Positions 23,736-32,179 of a DNA stretch of 64,000 bases are shown one piece after another. The stretch spans positions 38,473,682-38,537,681 of the forward strand of contig NC_087067.1 of the NCBI RefSeq assembly GCF_963678635.1. The letters are read 5' to 3'. The position numbers were made by a program, and so were the translations under genes. Source of the stretch: Symsagittifera roscoffensis (taxonomy: Eukaryota > Xenacoelomorpha > Acoela > Convolutidae). Every line of letters begins with the position of its first letter. Position 1 is the first letter of the stretch. The notes below the pieces were generated by a model, which was given only the letters and a program-made list of their open reading frames with translations, was not told the DNA's origin and did not search any database.

Positions 23736-24748
23736 GTAACGGTTGATCCTCTCTGTTTCTGTCTCTCAAAGTCACTGAAGTTCCCACTCACGTATCCCAT
23801 GATTTTTTTTCCCAGTATTGATTCCAACTTCTCCTTTGTTCTCTCTGGAACTGCTGAGAACATAATACACAGTAACTCGTAAAATTTTTCCGACATTTTC
23901 GCTAGTCTCACGCACTTTGGCACCGAAAAGGCTTGATCCACGATCGTTCTCGTACTCTTTACATCCACAGCTACAAAATGCACCGGGTATCTGCTCTTAC
24001 ACATTGGAGATAATGTCGATCCCACCAAATATCGTGCTCCTGGTGGTCTACGATAAATTTCACTGTGTCGGATGTTCATTTCCGTCTCGATCGCTTCCCT
24101 CCATTTTCCTATGTACTTTTGCTCAGTTTGCAGAACTCCTGGGAACACTTCTACACTGATGGCAGTGACCATCTCATGTTTCTGTTCTAGATTCAATAGT
24201 GACTCTAAAGAACCAAACATGCTGTAGAATCCTAGTGCAGTCACTAGATTCACCTCGGTTCCTCCATGACAATCTGCGATCAGTTCCGTTTCTGTCCTTG
24301 TTTTCATCATGACGTTCCCAAACAATATCGTCAACTGCTTGTGTTGTCTTTCTAGGGTTTTCACGCAATCCAGACTTCCACAAACGTGACCTTCCAGTCC
24401 ACAGACTTCGGCCAGACAGCTACCAGGCTTGACCCAGTCTTCTGGTCCCCAGCCAGGCAACTCCATTTTGTCTTCCACGTTGCTCCTAGAGGCTGTTGTC
24501 ATCACATTATATATGATGTTTAGTTCACGCAGGTTACAGTCTGCATTTAGTTCCCTCTGCACGTCTTGTGTCGCTCGTAGTATCGAATCAGCATTGAGAA
24601 TCGGACACCATGATGGTCTCATCAGTTCCCATACTACCATCAAGCTCGTTCTCAGTAATTCATCTGAGAATCCCAATCCAAACTCCACTCGTTTGTCAGA
24701 TTTTGGCACGGAAGGTGCAGTCACCTCTTCTTCCAAGACCAGTCTCAA
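23717..24748 (-). CDS. Long C-terminal accessory ORF, last part
   Basis: 343 codons, MRLVLEEEVTAPSVPKSDKR onward. It contains FGLGFSDELLRTSLMVVWEL, DCNLRELNIIYNVMTTASRS, and WVKPGSCLAEVCGLEGHVCG with several Cys that might pair or bind metal. The last residues (TELLVQ) run into the plus-strand fragment ending at 23,735, so the natural C-terminus was probably lost at that junction. No family recognised. Confidence 0.55.
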   Translation of the reverse strand: MRLVLEEEVTAPSVPKSDKRVEFGLGFSDELLRTSLMVVWELMRPSWCPILNADSILRATQDVQRELNADCNLRELNIIYNVMTTASRSNVEDKMELPGWGPEDWVKPGSCLAEVCGLEGHVCGSLDCVKTLERQHKQLTILFGNVMMKTRTETELIADCHGGTEVNLVTALGFYSMFGSLESLLNLEQKHEMVTAISVEVFPGVLQTEQKYIGKWREAIETEMNIRHSEIYRRPPGARYLVGSTLSPMCKSRYPVHFVAVDVKSTRTIVDQAFSVPKCVRLAKMSEKFYELLCIMFSAVPERTKEKLESILGKKIMGYVSGNFSDFERQKQRGSTVTELLVQ

Positions 24749-24803
24749 TTTGGTCTGCGGATTATAAGAGCTCTTAGTCGTTACAATTTTGACGTCCAGA
24801 ATC

Positions 24804-25700
24804 TTAGCAACACTGCCTGCTCGTAATCAAAGAAGCAACCGCGTATGTCTCACTCAGGAAAAGGTTGTACGCTATCCCTATGATTCCGGACACGTAGCTG
24901 TGCGACTTGTTCTTGATCGGTCCACAGTACTCACTGGATTTCAGCAGTGCCCCCATAGATTCTTTAGTGAGTCTCAGCTCTTTGATTGAAAATCTCCTGA
25001 TTTCGTCTATCTTTCTCATGGGCTCTAACTCCTCAGGTTCTTTCATATTCACCCTCATCGGCTTGCTTTGATGCATATCCAGCAGTGCTAGCAAGAGTAA
25101 GGCCTTTGCTCGTTCATCGCGCTCCCTCAGCATCTTGACACAGGTGTTCAATGCTTGTACTGAAATCTGCTCTGTCATGAACCGAATGAAACAGAGAGCG
25201 TCTCTCCGCTTCGTGCACGCTACTGCTGCTCCCTCTTGGGTTATCAGATACCTCAGGTTCGTCACAAGGAAAAATTTTTCTTCTTTTGACCTTTTCCTTT
25301 CTTCTGAGTCATATTCCCCGCGAGTTAATCCCATCATGCACCAGACGAACCTCAGTTGTAACTCAGTTCTCACGTAACGTACTGTCATGAGAGCGTGTAT
25401 TCTCGGCGTAGTGCTCATTTCCTCTTCAAAGTACCTCAACACCACTGCTTTCCATGGAAGGCTCACTAATTGCTCGATCGTTTCCGCCTGCATCTCAGAC
25501 GACGCTAGAGTCCCGTACGCCTTCTGCTTGAGGGTGGTGCCTTGCAACATCGTTTCCAGATAACCCTCCATGGCACTCTTGTCTTCCAGAGCCATCACAT
25601 ACCCTCTAGCCGGGTTTCGGTATTCCAAGATCTCCATAGATCCACCGGCGGGTTCATCTATTGAAACAGTCTCCGACACTGTCAGTCGGTTATACTCCAC
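24804..25700 (-). CDS. Long C-terminal accessory ORF, middle part
   Basis: 298 codons in the same phase as the ORF above. Mostly helical: EMQAETIEQLVSLPWKAVVL, RFVWCMMGLTRGEYDSEERK, FFLVTNLRYLITQEGAAVAC, and a Cys/Met-containing core with ALNTCVKMLRERDERAKALL. A repeated-helix solenoid or a capsid/nucleoprotein-like fold is possible, but nothing identifies it. It ends at SRQCC by a frameshift into the next ORF. Confidence 0.55.
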   Translation of the reverse strand: MEYNRLTVSETVSIDEPAGGSMEILEYRNPARGYVMALEDKSAMEGYLETMLQGTTLKQKAYGTLASSEMQAETIEQLVSLPWKAVVLRYFEEEMSTTPRIHALMTVRYVRTELQLRFVWCMMGLTRGEYDSEERKRSKEEKFFLVTNLRYLITQEGAAVACTKRRDALCFIRFMTEQISVQALNTCVKMLRERDERAKALLLLALLDMHQSKPMRVNMKEPEELEPMRKIDEIRRFSIKELRLTKESMGALLKSSEYCGPIKNKSHSYVSGIIGIAYNLFLSETYAVASLITSRQCC

Positions 25701-25709
25701 TGGTACTAG

Positions 25710-26225
25710 TTATCCTGCGACACTTCCCTTTCCGTGGTTCATGGGAGATGGTTTAAAGTCTTTCATTGTGCTTTCTCCACATTGGCTGAGTATTTCCATT
25801 TCTACGGTTGCTCCAGTCAGAGTGCGGTCACTCCTTTTGGATTTGTAACCTGTTGACTTTATCACTGCTATGAGAATGGGTGGCACCATTGCTACATCAG
25901 TTAACATTTTGTCCGTGCCAGGCAGTTGATAATCACTTTGTCCCAAATCCATGACCTCTTCGACTCGTTTTTTTTTCGCTGAATTGACAGCTTTCATCGA
26001 TATCTCTGAATCCACCTTCGTCTTTCCTACTGTTCTCGGTATCATTTTGCTGCCTAACTTCAGCTTCATCTCGTTGATCTTATCAATCACCAATTTCGAT
26101 CGCATCGTTCCCTTCCTGGTTCTTGACACACATACCAGCTCTCCTTTATCATCCTGCGGTATCATCTTGATGGGAGAGTTCGCTTCACTTTCATCAGTGG
26201 CTGAGTCAATCAACAACTCACTCAT
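25710..26225 (-). CDS. Long C-terminal accessory ORF, first part
   Basis: 171 codons from MSELLIDSATDESEANSPIK. Its ATG overlaps the stop of the upstream ORF (ATGA at 26,222-26,225). It is Lys/Ser-rich with a likely nuclear-localisation run SAKKKRVEEV. The frame ends in a single TAA and continues in the same phase into the next ORF after three codons, so the intact protein would be much longer. No family recognised. Confidence 0.55.
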   Translation of the reverse strand: MSELLIDSATDESEANSPIKMIPQDDKGELVCVSRTRKGTMRSKLVIDKINEMKLKLGSKMIPRTVGKTKVDSEISMKAVNSAKKKRVEEVMDLGQSDYQLPGTDKMLTDVAMVPPILIAVIKSTGYKSKRSDRTLTGATVEMEILSQCGESTMKDFKPSPMNHGKGSVAG

Positions 26226-26890
26226 CTCCCTTCACACTCATCAAGTTTGTCAAGGACTTCCCGCATCAATGGTCGATTGAGACCTACTTTCAACATGGAC
26301 TGGGTCCCATAGCTCTGAACCACTGTCCAGACTTCTTCCATGAACGCCACTCTGTCCAATCTACATCCCGTCCTACTTTCATGGTCTCGGTGATGTACTT
26401 CCCACTCTTCTTCGGGCAACGTTCCCAAGAAAGGTACTCTGGCAGAGCCTTCTATTCTTCTTCTCCTAGGTGATTCCATGAGGATTCTTTGTTCGTTATT
26501 TCTCGAATTGCCCGGAGAGCTGCTCTCCGGCAAATTCCGTTTCATTTCTGTAAAGGCTGACGGAGGTTCCAAAGTCGAAGTGCCTTCATCTGCTGGCTCA
26601 GTCGCCTCCAAGGTATCCGCGTTGTTCTCAAAATCACTGAAGAAATTGAAATCCAGGCTGGATACTCCTCCTGTCGATGCCCTGTCGTCTTCCCCACCAG
26701 CTTGATTTGCTTTTTGTTGCATGGGTTTTTCCGTTTGACGGCTTCCTCCCTGCCCATCATCTCCTTCTGACGCATCCTTCTTCGAGTTTGAGGGTCCTTG
26801 CTTTTCAGTGTCGGTCCCTTCCGGAAAGTTCGGTATGATCAGTGTGCCGCCCGATCCATCTTCCTCTTCTCCATGGACCACCGTGGACAT
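26222..26890 (-). CDS. Acidic accessory ORF
   Basis: 222 codons. The first 150 residues are acidic, Gly/Ser/Thr-rich and probably disordered (EEDGSGGTLIIPNFPEG at the start). A basic patch SPRRRRIEGSARV is followed by a short ordered C-terminus with VAFMEEVWTVVQSYGTQS. It stops in the context ATGA, overlapping the start of the next ORF, a layout that suits termination-reinitiation. Such acidic proteins are seen as phosphoprotein-like cofactors in RNA viruses, but there is no sequence evidence for that here. Confidence 0.5.
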   Translation of the reverse strand: MSTVVHGEEEDGSGGTLIIPNFPEGTDTEKQGPSNSKKDASEGDDGQGGSRQTEKPMQQKANQAGGEDDRASTGGVSSLDFNFFSDFENNADTLEATEPADEGTSTLEPPSAFTEMKRNLPESSSPGNSRNNEQRILMESPRRRRIEGSARVPFLGTLPEEEWEVHHRDHESRTGCRLDRVAFMEEVWTVVQSYGTQSMLKVGLNRPLMREVLDKLDECEGR

Positions 26891-27192
26891 GTTCTTGTCT
26901 GCAGCGTTCCTCCTACTGTCAACTCCGGTTTCACACTAGTCAGGATCAAGGAGGCCTCAGACAGTTCGGTCCTGCCTCTCATCTTCATAGGCGCTAAGCC
27001 TAATCCCGCCCATTCCTTATCAAATCCTCCAGGCTTGGGATTCGCGGCGTCGCACATTCGCCTTCTCGTCGCTTGATCCGTGTAGGCAAATCGTGTATAC
27101 TGTAACACGGCAGCATTCCTCCCCACAAAGTATGGATCCATCGTTCCCACAAATTTCCTTACTCTCCTTTCATTGCTTTCAAATGCTCTCAA
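26839..27192 (-). CDS. Small accessory ORF, unknown
   Basis: 117 codons, MRAFESNERRVRKFVGTMDP onward, with YFVGRNAAVLQYTRFAYTDQ and a Gly/Pro-rich part (NPKPGGFDKEWAGLGLAPMK). It overlaps the next ORF by 52 bases in another frame. In-frame upstream sequence may extend it. I see no motif that names it. Confidence 0.45.
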   Translation of the reverse strand: MRAFESNERRVRKFVGTMDPYFVGRNAAVLQYTRFAYTDQATRRRMCDAANPKPGGFDKEWAGLGLAPMKMRGRTELSEASLILTSVKPELTVGGTLQTRTCPRWSMEKRKMDRAAH

Positions 27193-27310
27193 CAGTTTGT
27201 ACCACGGAGACTGCTCCGAGCAACATCCTTCTTATCAGAGGGAATTCAAGTATTTCTTCCGGCAGCTTCTCGTAATCACCCAAGTCTTTCGTCTCTTCTC
27301 TCACATTGTT

Positions 27311-27751
27311 TTATGCTGCAGTGAGACGAGGAACTCTGGTTATTTCACCATTCATCTTATCATAGGGTGTAAGATTCCAGAGCTTCGGAAACACCTCGAT
27401 GTGCCCTCTCTCAACTTCTCCCATGCGATCACGGAAATGATCGTCAAAATTGATGACTGTCATTTCTGGCTCTGATATTTTCGCAAATAACAGATCTTCG
27501 CTCATGAGCTCCCGCAACACGTGCTGCTCACCCCAGTTCAGCGCACTACCGTCCACTGCTGATATGAGGTTCAGGTGCAGCACCGACCTCCTATACGCCT
27601 CCACCTTAACATCAGGGAACGCAAACGTGACTGCTGGTCCATAGATCACTGTCACAAACGCCGTGGCTCCTCTGATCAACGCTAAGGGATCGGTCCTCAA
27701 AGCCAAGCTCAGATCGGTTAGTAGGGGCATGCCCCCAACGTGTCTTCTCAC
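27311..27751 (-). CDS. Accessory ORF continuation, unknown function
   Basis: 146 codons, in phase with the preceding frame past its TAG. It reads PLLTDLSLALRTDPLALIRG, ATAFVTVIYGPAVTFAFPDV and NFDDHFRDRMGEVERG, and has mixed strand/helix character. It ends in a stop after RVPRLTAA; whether this is the natural end of the large accessory protein or another lesion is unclear, because the next frame starts only about 120 bases later. No family is recognised. Confidence 0.5.
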   Translation of the reverse strand: MRRHVGGMPLLTDLSLALRTDPLALIRGATAFVTVIYGPAVTFAFPDVKVEAYRRSVLHLNLISAVDGSALNWGEQHVLRELMSEDLLFAKISEPEMTVINFDDHFRDRMGEVERGHIEVFPKLWNLTPYDKMNGEITRVPRLTAA

Positions 27752-27820
27752 ATCTACATCTTCTTCCCTTTCGATAGTCTCATCTTCTCCCGTTCCGAAG
27801 CGATTTTGTTGTAAGAGATA

Positions 27821-28461
27821 CTAGATAAGAGTGTGTCTCAGGTCTCTTATCTTATTCCACGAGTCCGTGGCTTTCTTCATGTCTAATTTCCTCACCTTCT
27901 CTCTCATCTGCTCTGGACAACGTGTCAGCTTCATTAGTCCTCCCAAGTTTCCGTGGGTAATCGCAATCAATGTTAGAAGCCCATCTAACCGCAGGTTCTG
28001 AACTCTTTCGGTGAGCAGTACCGCCGGTCCTTTCACGAAACTCTCTGCTCCAAACGTCACGAACAAGGCTAGTAGTTCCACAATCGATACTTCCACTACT
28101 GCTTGGAGGAATTCCTTTATCAAGTAATGAGAGACTTTCGGGTAGACTGTCGCCAAGAAGGACGCGGTCCATCCGGCTTCCAACCCTTCCAGCATGCTAT
28201 CTGTCCGTTCAAAGCCTTCTTCCCCCTCACTTCCTGGGTCCAGAAGGTTTCCAGGGTAATCTGGCACATTCTGTTCACAAACTCAGCTGTCTTTTCTTCA
28301 GCATTTTCCGCTAGGTTCACCTCCTTTAACAAGTAGGCATGGATCTTCTTGATCCTTACGGGGTCTTGCTCAAAAGCATCTGCACCCAATGCCGCTACTC
28401 GAGGATTTAGATGTAGCCACTGGTTGGCCTCCGGTTTGGTCCTCAAAATCATCGCCTCCAA
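27821..28461 (-). pseudogene. Accessory ORF continuation: helical region
   Basis: Two frames (28,120-28,461 and 27,821-28,267) share this stretch, separated by a frameshift near 28,190. The first reads EANQWLHLNPRVAALGADAF. The second has long Leu-rich helices (SHYLIKEFLQAVVEVSIVEL, then LRLDGLLTLIAITHGNLGGL). The last stop is a single TAG and the frame continues through 27,752-27,820 into the next ORF. It has no known domain and could be a capsid-like or membrane-associated helical region. Confidence 0.5.
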
Positions 28462-30359
28462 ATGAGCTCTAAACTCCTGGGAATTTTTCTTCTAGCTTTT
28501 TCACCTGTCACTTCCATTGCTCGGAACCATAAGTCGTTCGACATCGCTATGACCATTCGATGGTCGTCGTCTATTCCCGGCTTAAGTTTGAGCTGTCGAC
28601 TGAAATTGGACAGTTCCAAACCCAACACCTCATCCAAAACTAACATGTGCAGCGCATGGTCCTTGAATCTTCTCATCGCGTTCGAGATATCTGACCACAC
28701 CGCAGATAGTTCAGCCCTGAGTGATCTCAGGTTCTTCATCTCTATCATGCGATTTGGGGCCAATATTATCACATCATATTTCCCTTCCGAAAGCAAGGTC
28801 ACGATCGCATACATGAATTTCAACCCATCCGGGAGACATGCATACCCCGGAGACAGTGCGAACACTACTCTCGGTGTCACCTTGGTGAACGACCCCTCCA
28901 TCGTCGCATCCACCACTTCAACCATTGACTCAAGGATATCGTTTATTGCTGGCCACACAGCATTTTCTGCCGTTGTAGGATCTCTGAGTCTGCTCAGAAA
29001 ACCTCTTCTGTGTAAATGGTCATTGATGCCAGCAAACACGATCGTGATTGGGTTCATGTCCGTCTGTCTTTGTACCCCTATAGCCAGAGATACTTCTTGC
29101 AGTAGGTCCAGATCGACCGCTGCCAACATTGTGACATCCGGCCAAAACAGAGACTTGGAAGTGTACACGAACTCTGAATTCGCTACTATCATAATCTTGG
29201 CCTTCCTTATTTCTGCTTTGTCGCACGCGGCAAAGATAGTCTCATCTTTCTTTATCGCTTTCAATCCGCCGTATCTTTGGACGTCACCATCTGGACTCAC
29301 TTGTTTCGGGTATGTTCTTTCTTTCACAGGACTCGGGGGTGTCGCCACCTGCCTGAACATCTTCACATGTTGTCGAATCGGCGCCCTCGTTGTCAGAAAT
29401 CTTCCCGGTCTCTCTTCTCGATTCCCCTCATCATGATTCAACCTCACGTCCTGCAATGGTCTTGCGTTCACTGGTCCCATTATGTTATTAGAGGGCAGTC
29501 CCTCTAGGTCAGCAAATCTCAAGGCCGTCGTGGAGCTGAAGTTTATGCCAGCAGCTATCAACCCTACGCCTGTTATCGAGTACAGTCTACTGACGGATAG
29601 CCTCGCTCCATTCAGCATCCTCCTGGCATCCTCGATGAAGCTCACCCTCTGGAGATCCAGCTTCATTAGTTCGTCCTTGTACACATGCCAGGGAGATGGT
29701 TTGGGCCTTGACCACATCAAAGAGCCTCTATCCGGGCGTCTCTCCTCTGGACTGCTACTTGTCGTCTCCGACCTCGTGTCTGATCTAGACGTGCTAGTTG
29801 TCTCTTCCATCCGGTTGACAGGCCCTAGTCTTCTCCTAGGATGAATGGTCCTCCTCACCGGCGCTTCTCCCAATCGATCTTCAACGTCTGTTCTTTGACC
29901 TGGTTCGCTGGAGCTCTTCTGTCTATAGTTCGTGACAGCCGGGACCGTCCCCAAGCGTGTTTCCAGGCTACGAGGCACAAAGGTGCAAATCACCGTTTCG
30001 TTCGACGCTCCTTCCTCCTTTAGCATTCCTGTGTCAAAGAATTCTACTTCCAACTCATCCAACCGCTCTTGGAAGACGCGGTTCAACCAAGCTTGTCCTT
30101 CTATACTATCGAAGTGGATGCCGTCCGTGGTCAGCCTGGCCTGATCCATAGCTCTCAACTCATGTTCGATATCCATGAGGATCATTCTTCCGGCATTCCG
30201 ACTTGCGAGATTCCTCAAGATATTATTCCAACTGACCACTCCTTCGTTGTGCCTTCTCCCTGTTGCTGTCAGGCTCCTTGTATTCATTGGCACAGTGCAA
30301 ACGGTCAGTACCGCGCAGTTGAATTTCTGCCAGAGAGTAGTAAACAAGCACACCATCAT
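28449..30359 (-). CDS. Accessory ORF: end of first SGNH-like domain and a second SGNH-like domain
   Basis: 636 codons. Residues near 20-60 continue the first domain (FNCAVLTVCTVPMNTRSL), and about 95-110 holds TTDGIHFDSIEGQAWLN, a block V-like D-x-x-H. Residues 120-360 are charged and Arg/Ser-rich. From about 385 a second domain appears: AKIMIVANSEFVY, PITIVFAGINDHLHRRGFL (a GxND-like block III), RVVFALSPGYACLPDG, and YDVIILAPNRM. The C-terminus is helical. Function is unknown; SGNH-fold esterase domains occur in some retroelement ORF1 proteins. It ends by a frameshift into the next ORF. Confidence 0.6.
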   Translation of the reverse strand: MMVCLFTTLWQKFNCAVLTVCTVPMNTRSLTATGRRHNEGVVSWNNILRNLASRNAGRMILMDIEHELRAMDQARLTTDGIHFDSIEGQAWLNRVFQERLDELEVEFFDTGMLKEEGASNETVICTFVPRSLETRLGTVPAVTNYRQKSSSEPGQRTDVEDRLGEAPVRRTIHPRRRLGPVNRMEETTSTSRSDTRSETTSSSPEERRPDRGSLMWSRPKPSPWHVYKDELMKLDLQRVSFIEDARRMLNGARLSVSRLYSITGVGLIAAGINFSSTTALRFADLEGLPSNNIMGPVNARPLQDVRLNHDEGNREERPGRFLTTRAPIRQHVKMFRQVATPPSPVKERTYPKQVSPDGDVQRYGGLKAIKKDETIFAACDKAEIRKAKIMIVANSEFVYTSKSLFWPDVTMLAAVDLDLLQEVSLAIGVQRQTDMNPITIVFAGINDHLHRRGFLSRLRDPTTAENAVWPAINDILESMVEVVDATMEGSFTKVTPRVVFALSPGYACLPDGLKFMYAIVTLLSEGKYDVIILAPNRMIEMKNLRSLRAELSAVWSDISNAMRRFKDHALHMLVLDEVLGLELSNFSRQLKLKPGIDDDHRMVIAMSNDLWFRAMEVTGEKARRKIPRSLELIWRR

Positions 30360-30565
30360 TGATTCCCATAGTGCTTCCTCCTCATCCGAACCTCTCGAGA
30401 TGTCGAGATGTTATTCGTTCCAACCATGATCATCACATTGGGGATCTTCCCTGGATTCATTAGTTCCACCATCCGATGTAACTGGGCAATCGTCGCGCCT
30501 CCAAAAGCCATCACCGTGGTGACCCAAGAGGTCCTCAAATTCGAGAATACTCTGACTAAGCTGTC
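30356..30565 (-). pseudogene. SGNH-hydrolase-like domain, first part
   Basis: This short frame is in phase with the upstream ORF past its TGA. It reads TTVMAFGGATIAQLHRMVEL, then VMIMVGTNNIS. In SGNH/GDSL hydrolases block I carries the nucleophile in GDS and block III has GxND; here block I reads GGAT, without Ser at that place, and block III reads GTNN. A frameshift near 30,400 leads into the next ORF, which supplies the block V-like DGIHFD. The fold call is inference from the three blocks in order; the missing Ser suggests a non-catalytic or altered domain. Confidence 0.55.
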
Positions 30566-31786
30566 TCACAGTATCAGATGTGATGTCCCCAGTGGGGGTT
30601 GCTGCAGGTTTACTGCCGGGTTCCAGGTCGCTCGATTGAAGCAAGCTCTCGGATCTGTCTCCGGGACTCCCGTGAAGTTATATCTCAACTGATTATTTTT
30701 TTGTACGTATATTACTCGAGACACTTTCTTCGCTGGCATCTTCCGTATTTTTCTCTCTGGGACCTTAGAGCTCCCCATTGGTGGCATTGTGTCGCTAACT
30801 CCCTCTCTGGTCATCACGCTTCGGGAGAGCCGTACTCTACCCGGATCGTCGATTGTTCCATAGGGTGCAGTCACCCCGGAACCTTGTGCATTCTTGTTGG
30901 CGACTAGTCGTCCAGCTGTCTCTATCAGCCTCTTCACCGTTTGTTCCACGACTGGTTCGACCAAGGTGTCACTAGGGTCCGGGATTGTCACTCGACCTGT
31001 TGCTGTCGGGAGTCGCGTTTCCGTTGTCTGACTCATTTCTCGAAGCGTCAAGAGTTCCATCGGAGACTGCCCACGAGGAACACTCCTTGCAGGTATCACC
31101 TTCTCCACGGCCGTTGTCAACGCTATCCGCTCTTTGTAATCCCGCCTCAAGCGCTCAATCTCTTCGCTCTGCTTTTTGCTGCATTCCTCGAACAATCTCT
31201 TCCACATGTCCCTATCTTCCTCCGTACTGAGCATGGTCTTAGTCATCTCATCCAGCTCCCTTTTCGTCCTTTCCAGTTCGTCCCTCATCCCATCCAGATC
31301 TTGCATGGTTTGGTTAGTCTGAACCTTTTGTTCTACTTTCGCCCTCTTTGGTGGCACAGCTACTCTCAGTGGTGAACCAGACGAGGCAGCCTCGCTGTTT
31401 ATCTCCTGATGCATTCTCGTCAGCCCAGGTTTGGGCTTGGAGGGCATAGGCATTTCACCTGGTTGGTAAGTCCTAGAACTTCCCAATCCGGGCTCATTCG
31501 CCAAGTCACTGCCTGAGAGAGCCCCGTTTCTCCGCCTCATCACTCTCATGATCGGGCGGTCTAGTACTCCCCTCTCTCCGTATGCCGCCATCAATAGGAC
31601 TTCCGTGGGGCGGTCCCCACGGTTGTCATGCCCGAAGATGTTTATCAGGGCGGTCAGCAACATGACTACCTCTGGGTCCTCCAGAGCGAAGTCTCGATCC
31701 ATTAGCCGATGATAGATCGCATCTATCATCGGTCCTACATATGCCTCAGCCAGGTCCAACAATTCATCCAAGTTGAATTTATCCAT
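30566..31786 (-). CDS. Accessory ORF: N-terminal helical domain and coiled coil
   Basis: 406 codons from MDKFNLDELLDLAEAYVGPM. Residues 1-80 look helical and may form a small assembly domain. About 85-160 is Pro/Ser-rich. About 160-225 is a strong heptad coiled coil (RDELERTKRELDEMTK and further). A basic tail follows near 345 (KVPERKIRKMPAKKVSR). The frame ends with a single TGA, and the same frame then runs on into the SGNH-like segment at 30,356-30,565, so it is one protein in the intact element. I do not recognise the family beyond this. Confidence 0.6.
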   Translation of the reverse strand: MDKFNLDELLDLAEAYVGPMIDAIYHRLMDRDFALEDPEVVMLLTALINIFGHDNRGDRPTEVLLMAAYGERGVLDRPIMRVMRRRNGALSGSDLANEPGLGSSRTYQPGEMPMPSKPKPGLTRMHQEINSEAASSGSPLRVAVPPKRAKVEQKVQTNQTMQDLDGMRDELERTKRELDEMTKTMLSTEEDRDMWKRLFEECSKKQSEEIERLRRDYKERIALTTAVEKVIPARSVPRGQSPMELLTLREMSQTTETRLPTATGRVTIPDPSDTLVEPVVEQTVKRLIETAGRLVANKNAQGSGVTAPYGTIDDPGRVRLSRSVMTREGVSDTMPPMGSSKVPERKIRKMPAKKVSRVIYVQKNNQLRYNFTGVPETDPRACFNRATWNPAVNLQQPPLGTSHLIL

Positions 31787-32179
31787 TCTTTTCTTCAGGT
31801 TCGATTTGATTTAATTTCAAGGTTTCACTCAAGTGAGCAATTAAACGATCAATCAGGATCTAGAAAAGAGGTCACGAATATCACACTTGTCAGTTTTACC
31901 TTAACGTCTCGTTAAAATTCATTTAAAAACAGTCACATAAAAGATTTTGATCCTAAAATAATTAACATCAATCTGTCTCTAAAATTTTGGAATTCGACCT
32001 AAGATTGGACAGTCCAAACTTTGGATCTATTCCTAAGATAAGATCGTCATTCAGTTTTTCATGGTCACTAACCCCTTCTTACCCAAGATCTTAATGACAT
32101 AACACATGACATAACATAACACACATATCACACACATCACACAACTTAGTCTTTAGCCTAACACCCTCTCGCACGTCAC
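31787..32179. other. Gap between macro-like ORF and the accessory ORF set
   Basis: This AT-richer stretch has no ORF. It contains a CA/ATAACA-rich run at about 32,095-32,145 (repeats of CATAACA and CACACAT). It is the only sizeable non-coding gap inside 23,717-40,130, so it could carry a promoter for the accessory ORFs, a splice acceptor, or the border between two adjacent elements. I saw no LTR-like direct repeat of it elsewhere in the window. Confidence 0.4.

Noticed and set aside
28462..29436. Plus-strand ORF of 324 codons
   Set aside because: It lies antisense to the longer minus-strand ORF with SGNH-like motifs and has Ser/Thr/Leu-rich shadow composition without any motif.
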